Assembly: GCF_014596975.1 (NCBI RefSeq) | Contig: NZ_JACVXD010000002.1 | Span: 584,653-648,652 of the forward strand | Direction: 5' to 3' | Origin: Aestuariibaculum marinum | Lineage (GTDB): Bacteria > Bacteroidota > Bacteroidia > Flavobacteriales > Flavobacteriaceae | Length of the DNA stretch: 64,000 nt | Part shown: positions 41,867 to 50,840 of the stretch, one piece after another | Layout: every line of letters starts with the position of its first letter | Position numbering within the stretch: the first letter of the stretch is position 1 | Program-made: the position numbers and the translations under genes | Notes under the pieces: generated by a model | Told to the model about the DNA's origin: nothing | The model's input: the letters and a program-made list of their open reading frames with translations, nothing else | The model's database searches: none

Positions 41867-42904
41867 CTAATCTACCAGTAATAATTCTTTTATTGATGAT
41901 TTCCGCTCAATAAGCTCGGGGGCTAAAATGATATGTTTTTCAGACTTAACGTTTCCATTGCTGTTAACTTCATCTAAAAACACATTAGCGGCAATTCGCC
42001 CCATTTCCATCGGAGATTGATCTATTGATGTGATTGAGAGCTCCATGAATTGAGAAAAAGGCTCATTACTAAAACCTATAACACTAATGTCGTCGGGTAT
42101 GCTTAAACCATGGGCTTTAATTTCTTTAATGGCTCCAAGTGCTGAAAAATCGCATGAGGCAAAAATACCATCTGGTGGGTTATTAAGGCTTAATAGTTTT
42201 TTTGTACTCAGGCTTCCTGATTCAACTTTACTTGTTGTCTCTACAACTAAATTACAGTCGAATTCAAAGCCATTATCTAAAATGGCTTGTTTATATCCTA
42301 AAAATCGATTTTGAAAGATTTCTAAAGATTGATCATTACTTAAATGAGCGATGCGTTTGCAACCTTGTTCAATTAAATGCTGTGTCGCCATATAGGCGCC
42401 TTTAAAGTCATCGATAGTTACGGAACTAACCCCTTTTATGTCTTTTTTTCTATCGAAAAATATTAGAGGCACATGTTTTCGTACAAGGTTTTTAAAAGCA
42501 GGATTAGTTTCAATATTTGAATTCGAAATCGACATTAAAACACCATCAACCTGAGCATTAAGTAGCGAATTAATATTTTCAATCTCGAGATTTTCCTGAT
42601 CATGGGTTTGACAGATAATCACATGATATCCCTTAGGATATAATTCTTCTTCAATACCTCGAATAACAGAAGCAAAAAAGTTGCTGTTTATATAAGGAAC
42701 TATAACGCCAACGTTATAGCTTTTACCACTTTTTAAGGCCTGAGCAAGTTTGTTTTGCTCATAGTTCATTTGTTTGGCGGTTTCAAGAATTAATTCTTTG
42801 GTCGCTTTTTTAACTCTCGGACTATCATTTAATGCTCTCGATACAGTAGCAGCAGTAATATTTAATGCTTTAGCTATATCGTATATGGTTGTTTTTTTTG
42901 GCAT
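41867..42904 (-). CDS. LacI-family repressor, copy 2
   Basis: The 345-aa protein has DNA-binding part TTIYDIAKALNITAATVSRA, with the recognition helix and hinge (NKLAQALKSGKSYNVGVIVP) identical to copy 1. The effector domain is also close (FFDRKKDIKGVSSVTIDDFK), but the segment around residues 128-140 and the C-terminal quarter differ. It is most probably a duplicate that binds the same operator with a different or shifted ligand preference. It flanks the SusC/SusD pair on the other side from copy 1. Its promoter must fit in the 36 bp before a terminator stem. Confidence 0.9.
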   Translation of the reverse strand: MPKKTTIYDIAKALNITAATVSRALNDSPRVKKATKELILETAKQMNYEQNKLAQALKSGKSYNVGVIVPYINSNFFASVIRGIEEELYPKGYHVIICQTHDQENLEIENINSLLNAQVDGVLMSISNSNIETNPAFKNLVRKHVPLIFFDRKKDIKGVSSVTIDDFKGAYMATQHLIEQGCKRIAHLSNDQSLEIFQNRFLGYKQAILDNGFEFDCNLVVETTSKVESGSLSTKKLLSLNNPPDGIFASCDFSALGAIKEIKAHGLSIPDDISVIGFSNEPFSQFMELSITSIDQSPMEMGRIAANVFLDEVNSNGNVKSEKHIILAPELIERKSSIKELLLVD

Positions 42905-42939
42905 GATTTCATGTTATATACTAGCAAAGTATATTTTTA

Positions 42940-42993
42940 AAAATGACCTTAACATCATTAACTTTAATTATTTAATGATGTTAAGGTCATTTT
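42940..42993 (-). terminator. terminator of the PL4 gene
   Basis: A perfect 22-bp stem (42940-42961 / 42972-42993) with a 10-nt loop. On the minus strand it is followed by a T-rich stretch. It separates the lyase transcript from LacI copy 2. Confidence 0.88.
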
Positions 42994-43050
42994 ATTTATT
43001 CTTTATTTTTCAGCAAAGTAAAAATTTATTTTTTGTATTGAAGCGTTTAT

Positions 43051-45930
43051 TTATCGATTCTTTATGATTTTTAGGGTTGCAGGATAATCTGAAACTAGTT
43101 TTAGAAAATAAATCCCCTCAGGTTTATCTGAAAGATCTAGTTCTAGCCTATTGGTATTTGTTTTATGTGTTTGTCTTGAAATTAAACTTCCATTAACGGA
43201 GTATAATTCAGTTATAAGGTTGTTTACGGTATTAGGTAATTGAATGTTTACAGTTCCATTAGTGGGGTTAGGAAACATTTTAATTCCAAAATCAGATTCA
43301 AAATTTTCGGTAGAAAGTGCTGAATTTTGGACGGTTATATTACTTCCTTCAAGGCTAATATAATCGTACATTAAATGACTATTAGATTGATTAGAGGGCA
43401 TCAGGAACGTTAGTGTATTTTCGCCTTGTACCAGACTGCTGTAGGGAATGTTAAATGTTTGAATACCATACTTACTTCTGTTTGACTGTCGAATCCAGGC
43501 ATTACCGCCAGATGGTGCTGTAGGATAGCTTAGATATACGTTATTTCCATTTAAATACAACCAAAACTGTGCATGGTCTACACTGGCAAATGCAACTGTA
43601 AGTTTAGCGTTTCCTGTAGTTGGAATTGTTCCTGTTACTGTGAAATTAATATTCCAGTTCCATGCATCTCTACTACCATCCGATTTTATGTATTTAGTGT
43701 GTACGTACGGTAGAACTGTAGCCCAGTTATTATCTTCGATATTATATTCAATAGGGTTAGAAAACGTGTTTTCAAATTTATCTTCCACAAAACCTTCACA
43801 GTAGTCAAAATCTCCAAACTTATATTCGGCAGCTGTCCGGTCAGGAATACCAATTTCCCATAATAGTTTTCCATTGTTACGTGGAATGGTCCAAGTTACA
43901 TTTCCTAAGGAAGTTGTACCCCCGGCTGTAACCGTTACATTTTCCATACGGTATTCGTCTACTGCACCATTTTTAAAGGCAAATAGGGTGTAAGTTCCTG
44001 GGCGCACATGTTTAATATCGAAGTTTCCTGAAGCATCTGTTTTTACCCAATACTGATAGTTTTTGTCTTCAAATTGCCAATCACCATCAGAGGCAGGTGT
44101 TAATTGTGTAACGCCTATCCATGCGTTGCTGCCATCTAAATCTGGCTTTTCAGAATCACTGATAGAAAAGTTTCCAGTAATATTTCCGCGGCCATCCGCC
44201 AATGGATATTCAGGAGTGTTAGTAAGCCATGAAAAAGGCCATTCTGCTTTGTCTTGTGCTGCTCTGGTTTTGGCATCTGCCCATTGAGCATCACCGTTGC
44301 CAGTTACTGTCGAGGTATAAATAAGATAAGGGCCATAAATTTTAGACCATTCTTCGCCTTGTGGAATTGAAAAACCCCTACAGTTATAATGAACTGTATT
44401 CATATCGATATGAATAATTCCTGCAGCAGCGTTTAAATCGTGGTTGGTTGGTCCTGCATTAAAAAATTCATGACTACCAAAAACGGCCCATGAACCGATG
44501 TTGTTTTTATCGCTGGCATGACCATAGGCTGGAATATCAATTAGGTTTTCGCAATATTCATACTTACCATCATACTTACCAGCTCTAACACCTGTGTTTA
44601 GTTTTATAATTTCAGGGATTGGGGTTCCTGATGCCTGACTAAAGTCGTAAACCGATGGCATTTCCCAACTTTTCTGTTCGGTAACATAAATTTTTTCAGC
44701 TAAATAATCGGTTCCATCATTACCAATCCAAACCACTTGTCGCCATGACCCTAAATCGAAAGCAGGATATTCTGCTTTATGAGTTAAAATGGAATACGTG
44801 TAAATTCCTGTATCGTTCTTTTTTAATACATAATGAATATCTGCATCACAAGGGGCTAAATAATTTCCGTCGGAGTAGGTTCTTTTAAAGGAAACATCTA
44901 TATAATCTTCGGTTTCTTCTTTAATAGAAAAAACGGTACCCGAAATCTTATCGAAACCATAAGATCCTGTGAAATCGTAATAAGTACCTATTCGACTATT
45001 ATTAGCAGCATTAAATGTTGCAAGAGTTTCAACGCCGTTAACTTTTAATGATTGAATGTTACTAGTTGATTTTTCAATTTTAGCTTCTAAATAGTCATTT
45101 TTCAGAATAATATAAGATGCATATTCTTCAATCATTCTATTCGGGTCCTGAGCAATTGATACTGTTGTTCTGGAGCCATCGAAATTTACGGATAAATTTT
45201 CGCCATTAAGTGCCGATATTTTTCCATTTGAAATGTAATTTTCTAATGTTGTTGTATGGTCTCCAGTAAGAATTAAAGCTCCTATGCTTGATATTATAAT
45301 ATTACCATTGGTTCCTATATTTACAGCCGTGGTAACATCTACAACTCCTCCTGAAATATTAAGGGTTCCTGTAGGGTTTGTGCCACTGGGGCTTGTAGCA
45401 ACTTCAAGGTAATTACCCACGTAAAGTGTGCCTCCATTTACATTAACGGTACCATTTCCTCCGGTATTATATCCAATAATGGTCTGGAATCTGCTGTATA
45501 ATGCACCGCCATTAATGTTAACAGTTCCGTTGTCGCCCTTTCCAATATAAATTACATTTCTAATACTTAATAACGCAGGAGCATTTAAAGTTACAGTACC
45601 ATTAAGCATGTCGCTATTCCAAGGGTATAATGTTCCGTTAAATGTTGCATTGGCACCAGAAATAGTGTTTAAATAGTCTGGTCTAGCCCCAATACTATTA
45701 CTTCCTCCAATTTGAAGAGGGTTATTAGGATTCCCAGCTCCAATTACAAGGGTTTGAGATCCTGCATTAGCAAAGTCTATGGTGTTATCGCTCCAGTTAT
45801 TAACATCATAAAAATCGGAGCTAATATCACCTTGCCAATTGTTCTGTGCGTTTAAAAAGTTTAGGGAAGTACAGGCCATTATAAGCCCGAAAAAGGTTGT
45901 AAAACCTTTTTTGAGTAAAGTTTTTCTCAT
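43051..45930 (-). CDS. family PL4 rhamnogalacturonan endolyase with beta-helix-like N-terminal region and T9SS tail
   Basis: The 959-aa protein has a signal peptide (about residues 1-29) and a region of about 200 residues rich in short repeats (GTVNINGGALYSRF, GTVNVNGGTLYVGN, GTLNISGGVVDV). The PL4 catalytic part follows (about 270-620), then an Fn3-like domain (FDIKHVRPGTYTLFAFKNG) and a carbohydrate-binding lyase domain introduced by LLWEIGIPDRTAAEYKFGD, the PL4 hallmark. The last 75 residues (MFPNPTNGTVNIQLP ... GIYFLKLV) are a type IX sorting domain. It cleaves the RG-I backbone by beta-elimination at the surface or outside the cell. It has its own direct-repeat promoter. Confidence 0.9.
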   Translation of the reverse strand: MRKTLLKKGFTTFFGLIMACTSLNFLNAQNNWQGDISSDFYDVNNWSDNTIDFANAGSQTLVIGAGNPNNPLQIGGSNSIGARPDYLNTISGANATFNGTLYPWNSDMLNGTVTLNAPALLSIRNVIYIGKGDNGTVNINGGALYSRFQTIIGYNTGGNGTVNVNGGTLYVGNYLEVATSPSGTNPTGTLNISGGVVDVTTAVNIGTNGNIIISSIGALILTGDHTTTLENYISNGKISALNGENLSVNFDGSRTTVSIAQDPNRMIEEYASYIILKNDYLEAKIEKSTSNIQSLKVNGVETLATFNAANNSRIGTYYDFTGSYGFDKISGTVFSIKEETEDYIDVSFKRTYSDGNYLAPCDADIHYVLKKNDTGIYTYSILTHKAEYPAFDLGSWRQVVWIGNDGTDYLAEKIYVTEQKSWEMPSVYDFSQASGTPIPEIIKLNTGVRAGKYDGKYEYCENLIDIPAYGHASDKNNIGSWAVFGSHEFFNAGPTNHDLNAAAGIIHIDMNTVHYNCRGFSIPQGEEWSKIYGPYLIYTSTVTGNGDAQWADAKTRAAQDKAEWPFSWLTNTPEYPLADGRGNITGNFSISDSEKPDLDGSNAWIGVTQLTPASDGDWQFEDKNYQYWVKTDASGNFDIKHVRPGTYTLFAFKNGAVDEYRMENVTVTAGGTTSLGNVTWTIPRNNGKLLWEIGIPDRTAAEYKFGDFDYCEGFVEDKFENTFSNPIEYNIEDNNWATVLPYVHTKYIKSDGSRDAWNWNINFTVTGTIPTTGNAKLTVAFASVDHAQFWLYLNGNNVYLSYPTAPSGGNAWIRQSNRSKYGIQTFNIPYSSLVQGENTLTFLMPSNQSNSHLMYDYISLEGSNITVQNSALSTENFESDFGIKMFPNPTNGTVNIQLPNTVNNLITELYSVNGSLISRQTHKTNTNRLELDLSDKPEGIYFLKLVSDYPATLKIIKNR

Positions 45931-46001
45931 AATTAGTTTAGTGGTTTGGTTTAGTTGTTAAAATTTAATTAGTGTAATTTTTACATTTATTAAATTTTAT
46001 T

Positions 46002-46048
46002 CTAAAGTAAATCCTAATTAAGAGAAAGGTATCCTGTACTTACCTGTA
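46002..46048 (-). promoter_or_regulatory. activator-type promoter of the PL4 gene
   Basis: On the minus strand the 20-bp direct repeat TACAGGTAAGTACAGGATAC runs from 46048 to 46029. After a 19-nt spacer comes TACTTTAG (46009-46002), a 7-of-8 match to TAnnTTTG. The leader is about 65 nt. The same element and spacing occur at 62 kb on both strands. Confidence 0.75.
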
Positions 46049-46081
46049 TAATATATTGTTTTTCAGAGTTTTTGTATGTGT

Positions 46082-47887
46082 CTATTGGTTTTTTAGTTTT
46101 TGAAATTCCTCTTGAGAGATGGTAAATATAGTTCCGTGTCTTGTTCCTGAGGGAAATTCAATTTTATCAGAGATATCTTCCCAGTGTTTTAAATCTGTTG
46201 ATTGAACAGCGCCGTATTTATGGTCGGTGTATTTATCGAAATAAACGATCCATTTTTCGTCAATTTTAATGACAGTAGGTCCTTCAGCCCAATATTTTCC
46301 TGTTATGGGAGCACTGGCTTCAGAATATGGGCCATCTAAATTATCGCTAAAGGCAACTTTTAAGTTCTTTTGAACAGGCTTTTTTGTTTCGTCCTTTAAA
46401 AACATGACGTATTTATCAGTGTCATATTTCTGAATAGTCGCATCGATAACATTAAACCCAGGTTCGTAAAACAGTTTTGTAGGTGTAAAGTCTTTGAAAT
46501 CTTTGGTTTTGGTATAATACATTCTGTGATTATAACCATTATCTTCTGTAGTTTGCGTTTCAGGAAATTTTCCAACAATAGTTGTTGCCCAATAGATGAT
46601 GTATTCTTTAGTTTTATCGTTATACGTTATCTCTGGAGCCCAGGTATTTCTTGCGCTTTCTTCGTGAGTCATTACAGGAATGAATTTTTGTTCAGACCAG
46701 TTAATTAAATCCTTTGAAGCGGCGTAACCAATACCTTTATCGGTCCAGCTAACCGTCCAAACCATATGGTAAAGTCCGTCGCCACCTTTTATAATGCAAG
46801 GATCGCGCATAAGCTTGTCCTTACCAACTTCTGGGGTTAAAAAGGATTGGTCGTTTTTAAGTGATTGCCATTTATAACCATCTTCGCTATATGCTAAATG
46901 TAACCCATCTTCTCCGTTACCCTTAAAATACGAAAACATATATACTGGCTTTTCTGGGATAATTTTATTATCTCTTAGCCAGTTTTTGCAAGCTTCAGGC
47001 CATTGGGTATGTGTGCCTTTTAGGCCTAGGCCAAAACCGTGACCACCGTCTTCGTAAATATGCATTTCAGCAGGCACTTTATGTTCTTTTAAAGCCATGT
47101 AGTAGTTGATACTGTTTTCAACCGGAACAGCATGATCATCGGTGGCATGAATTAAAATGGTAGGAGGTGTGTTTTCGTTAACCTGTTTTTCGTTAGAGTA
47201 TTTATCAATTAATTCTTTGGAAGCATTTTTTCCCAGTAAATTCACTTTTGAGCCATTATGTGTAATGCCATCTTCCATAGAAATAACCGGGTAAATAAGC
47301 ATTGAAAAGTCAGGTCGCGCGCTAACATCATCTGACTCATAAATTTTATCATCAAAATGAGTTGAGGCCGTAGAAGCTAAATGCCCACCTGCGGAAAAGC
47401 CTATGATGCCTATTTTATTTACATCAAGCTGCCATTTATCTGCATTTCGACGCAATGTTCTAATAGCTTCTTGAGCATCTTGCAGCGGGCCAATGGTTTT
47501 ATCTTTCATAATGGCATCGCTTGGCAGTCGGTATTTTAAAACAAACGCAGAAATGCCTAATGAGTTTAACCACTCGGCTATTTTATTGCCTTCTTTGGTA
47601 TGCGACAGTAAGGCGTAACCTCCACCAGGACAAACTATAACGGCAGGATGTTTAGTATTGCCATTTTCAACTAAAAAGGGCTTAACGGTAGGAACTTTTA
47701 CATAGCGAATACCATTGGGGGTCCCGTTTTTACCTAATCTGAATTCTTCTTTATAATCTTTATTCTCGATGGCTCCGGGAATGTTATCCCAAAGCGGAAT
47801 TTCTTCATGTTGAGCGAAACTATTCGTCGTGATAATTATCAACAAAAAGGCAAGTAGTTTATTAATTCTGTTCATTGTATTCTTCAT
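46082..47887 (-). CDS. fusion of alpha/beta-hydrolase esterase and GH43-like glycosidase
   Basis: This 601-aa protein has a signal peptide (about residues 1-25). Residues about 50-310 are an esterase with VIVCPGGGYALLSHTKEG, nucleophile Ser in IGFSAGGHLAS, Asp in HATDDHAVPVENS and His in EDGGHGFGLG. Residues 315-601 form a five-bladed beta-propeller of GH43 type (HLAYSEDGYKW, MRDPCIIKGGDGLYHMVW, TWAPEITYNDKTKEYIIYWA). It could remove acetyl groups and then a side-chain sugar, probably arabinose or galactose. The start at 47887 overlaps the preceding GH2 stop by 26 bases; the ATG at 47875 is the alternative. Confidence 0.85.
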   Translation of the reverse strand: MKNTMNRINKLLAFLLIIITTNSFAQHEEIPLWDNIPGAIENKDYKEEFRLGKNGTPNGIRYVKVPTVKPFLVENGNTKHPAVIVCPGGGYALLSHTKEGNKIAEWLNSLGISAFVLKYRLPSDAIMKDKTIGPLQDAQEAIRTLRRNADKWQLDVNKIGIIGFSAGGHLASTASTHFDDKIYESDDVSARPDFSMLIYPVISMEDGITHNGSKVNLLGKNASKELIDKYSNEKQVNENTPPTILIHATDDHAVPVENSINYYMALKEHKVPAEMHIYEDGGHGFGLGLKGTHTQWPEACKNWLRDNKIIPEKPVYMFSYFKGNGEDGLHLAYSEDGYKWQSLKNDQSFLTPEVGKDKLMRDPCIIKGGDGLYHMVWTVSWTDKGIGYAASKDLINWSEQKFIPVMTHEESARNTWAPEITYNDKTKEYIIYWATTIVGKFPETQTTEDNGYNHRMYYTKTKDFKDFTPTKLFYEPGFNVIDATIQKYDTDKYVMFLKDETKKPVQKNLKVAFSDNLDGPYSEASAPITGKYWAEGPTVIKIDEKWIVYFDKYTDHKYGAVQSTDLKHWEDISDKIEFPSGTRHGTIFTISQEEFQKLKNQ

Positions 47888-50834
47888 AAAATTCTATTTC
47901 AACAATTCGCAAATCTCCTTTTCGGTTTGCGGCATCTTTATCTTTGTATAAATCAAGTTCCTTATTAGGATCTACTTCAACAATTTCATTAAACGCATCA
48001 TTTTCTGTATTTAAACCAATAAGCTCAATGGTTATTTTTTCGGCTAAAACGGGTTTTAAAGGAATGGTAATATATCCCAGACTTTGCTTGGTATCGCCTT
48101 TATAAACTTCTTTGTCGTCAGCTAAAATACGAATTGGATAGCTTTTAGAACGCCAGCCAGTAAATTTAGCTACACATTGATTAACCACCGAAGGTTTTGC
48201 AAGTGTATAGGTGATTTTTCCTGTGCTCATTTTACCATCGTTTCGCCACTCGGTTAATTCGTTGTCATCATAACTGTTGTATGCGTTTTCTGCATTCGAT
48301 TCGGTTTCTGCATATTTAATAAATACAGGTTGCCTTTTAATGGTGTATGAAGGGGTTGAAGGCGTTGGGCCTCGGTCTAAATAAGATTCTAAAGCGGCAT
48401 TTGGAAGTGCTGTGGAAAGTCCGTTAGAGGTTTCAAAAGGAATGGTTTCTAAAGTTACTTTATCTGATTTTAAACCTTTTGATGTGGCTTCAATTTTAAT
48501 CTTGTCAGGGTTGAATCCTGAACGAATCATTATGCGATTGATACCGTTTTCAACTGGAAGTGATTTTGAAAGAATATAGTTATTGGGCCCTTGAGCAATA
48601 CCACCTAACCAGATCGCTTCCCCTTTCAATGAAAAGTTAATTAAACTGTTATTTATTGGACAGCGTATTCCGTTTTTATCAATAACCTCAACATCAATAA
48701 GAGCCACATCGGCACCGTTGGCTTTAAATCCTGTAGGATTTGTAATAGGTGTTAACTTGATGGCATGTGGTTCGCCAGCCGTTATTTTTTCATCTTCACT
48801 TAAAACCTTCCCATTAGCATCATATCCGATGGCTTTTATAGAACCTTTTTCAAATTGAATAGCTTCAAAAGTGAATAAAAACTGTTTGCTTTGAGTACCA
48901 AATCCTTTCGATTTCCCATTAATAAATAATTCAACTTTGTCGGCAGAAGATACCACATAAATATTTTTTGTTACTGTATCGGTATAATTCCAGTGGCCTA
49001 AAATATGGGTGCGATAGTTTTCAATATCAACCCAACCATCCCACATTACTTGATGAGCAAAAAAGCCGTCTTTAGGAATACGCATCGGGTCTACCTCGCC
49101 GCTGGTTCTGTAATTTGATTCGCCACGGTGATGTGTATTAGTATCGGAAAAAACAATGTTTACACCACCAGAACTTACGCGATGTCCAGTTCCGGGACGC
49201 TCTACATAGTAATCGTACCAGCGTGTTATGTTTTCTATGGTGTGCGCATCCTGATTGTGATTATAATCGTTGGCAGGTTTGCCACGATAAAGCGGACCTT
49301 CACCTTCTTTGTGGTATGGCGGACTAAACTCATCCCAATATTTTCTTAAACCTTCATCTCTCGAATATTCGGTAGCCCAAAGTGGTTTGCTTGCACTTTT
49401 ATTGATGTAAAGCATCTCTCCACCATATTCGGCTTCTCGGCTGTCAAGCATTTCGCGTGAACCTATGGCACGACCACCATGAGGATCGAAAGTATTTCTA
49501 AGGCTTTTCATTTCGTGCATATGTGGTTCGCTAATCACTTCGTTACCACATTCGTAAAAAAGGATACTTGGGTTGTTTCGGTTATAAATAATAGCATCAC
49601 GCATTAAATTAACACGTTGTTTCCAGTGGTCGCCTTGCGAGTCTTTTTCGGCATCACCAGCGGGCATAGCTTGTATAAGCCCGATGCGGTCGCAGGATTC
49701 AATATCTTGTTTCCAAGGGGTAACGTGCATCCAGCGCACGGCATTTCCATTACCTTCAACAATCATACGGTTACTAAAATCGCTCAACCAGGCAGGGACT
49801 GACATACCAATGGCTGGCCATTCGTTGCTGGTACGCTGAGCGTACCCTTTTATTTGAAGAACGCGATCGTTTAAAACCACTTCACCATTTTGGAAAGCTG
49901 TTTTTCTGAAACCGGTTTTTGTTTCAACTTCATCTGTAAGCTTGCCGTCTATTTTTAAATAACTTTTTACGGTGTACAGATAGCCATAACCCCAGCTCCA
50001 GAAGTTCAAATTACTAAGTGTTTTATTCGCTTTTAGAGTTTTAATAGCCTTAGAATTTACAGTGTAAGTTTCCGAAGTAAATTCAGCTACTTTATTATTA
50101 TCGTTATCAAATACTTCAACAAATAAAACCACGTTTTTATCGAAAGAAAATTCATTTTTTATTTCAGCTTCAACGTTAATATTGGCGCTTTTATTTGCAA
50201 TATCTATGTCTTTAGCGTAAACATAAACACCTGTGGTTTTCAGGTTAGAATACAGGGGTAATGTTTGATATATTTTATCGGCAATATGTAAATACACGTT
50301 TTTAGGAATACCACCATAATTGGCATTAAAGTTAATGTTGTTCCAACGGTAAGTGGCGTTGGTAGTGGTTTCTCGGTAACGCCAGTCGTTGTCAATACGA
50401 AGCGCGATAACATTATTAAACGGAAATGGTTTTACATACTCTGAAATATCGAAACCAAAGGCCATGACACCGTTTTCATGCATTCCAATCTTTTGTCCGT
50501 TAACGTAAATGGTACCACCCTGACGAATACCTTCAAACTCAATAAACACTTTTTTATCGATTACATGTTCTGGAAGTTTAAAGGATTTTCGATACCACAC
50601 AATACCTGTGGTTAAATCGGTAATATCTTTTAAAAAGGCTTCTCTTTGGTTGTAGGCATACGGTAAAGTAACCTGTTTCCATTGAGAGTCATTAAATGAA
50701 TTATTCAAAGCATTTTCAAAATCTCCTTGTTTTAATTTCCAGTCGGAATTGAAATTGTATTTTGTTCTTGAAAAATCCTGCGAAAATAAGGGAGCCCAGG
50801 TTATTAACAAGATTAATATAAGCTTTAGTTTCAT
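47862..50834 (-). CDS. family GH2 glycosidase (beta-galactosidase/glucuronidase type)
   Basis: The 990-aa protein has a signal peptide (about 1-18), then the GH2 sugar-binding domain (VWYRKSFKLPEHVIDKKVFI, GIRQGGTIYVNGQKIG), the immunoglobulin-like domain, and the barrel with general acid Glu in SILFYECGNEV and the likely nucleophile Glu in LWATEYSRD. A DUF4982-like region (YVVSSADKVELFINGKSKGF) and a C-terminal domain follow. It removes a beta-linked terminal sugar, most likely galactose or a uronate from RG-I side chains. It is followed directly by the esterase-GH43 gene with overlap. Confidence 0.88.
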   Translation of the reverse strand: MKLKLILILLITWAPLFSQDFSRTKYNFNSDWKLKQGDFENALNNSFNDSQWKQVTLPYAYNQREAFLKDITDLTTGIVWYRKSFKLPEHVIDKKVFIEFEGIRQGGTIYVNGQKIGMHENGVMAFGFDISEYVKPFPFNNVIALRIDNDWRYRETTTNATYRWNNINFNANYGGIPKNVYLHIADKIYQTLPLYSNLKTTGVYVYAKDIDIANKSANINVEAEIKNEFSFDKNVVLFVEVFDNDNNKVAEFTSETYTVNSKAIKTLKANKTLSNLNFWSWGYGYLYTVKSYLKIDGKLTDEVETKTGFRKTAFQNGEVVLNDRVLQIKGYAQRTSNEWPAIGMSVPAWLSDFSNRMIVEGNGNAVRWMHVTPWKQDIESCDRIGLIQAMPAGDAEKDSQGDHWKQRVNLMRDAIIYNRNNPSILFYECGNEVISEPHMHEMKSLRNTFDPHGGRAIGSREMLDSREAEYGGEMLYINKSASKPLWATEYSRDEGLRKYWDEFSPPYHKEGEGPLYRGKPANDYNHNQDAHTIENITRWYDYYVERPGTGHRVSSGGVNIVFSDTNTHHRGESNYRTSGEVDPMRIPKDGFFAHQVMWDGWVDIENYRTHILGHWNYTDTVTKNIYVVSSADKVELFINGKSKGFGTQSKQFLFTFEAIQFEKGSIKAIGYDANGKVLSEDEKITAGEPHAIKLTPITNPTGFKANGADVALIDVEVIDKNGIRCPINNSLINFSLKGEAIWLGGIAQGPNNYILSKSLPVENGINRIMIRSGFNPDKIKIEATSKGLKSDKVTLETIPFETSNGLSTALPNAALESYLDRGPTPSTPSYTIKRQPVFIKYAETESNAENAYNSYDDNELTEWRNDGKMSTGKITYTLAKPSVVNQCVAKFTGWRSKSYPIRILADDKEVYKGDTKQSLGYITIPLKPVLAEKITIELIGLNTENDAFNEIVEVDPNKELDLYKDKDAANRKGDLRIVEIEFYEEYNEQN

Positions 50835-50840
50835 CTGGTT

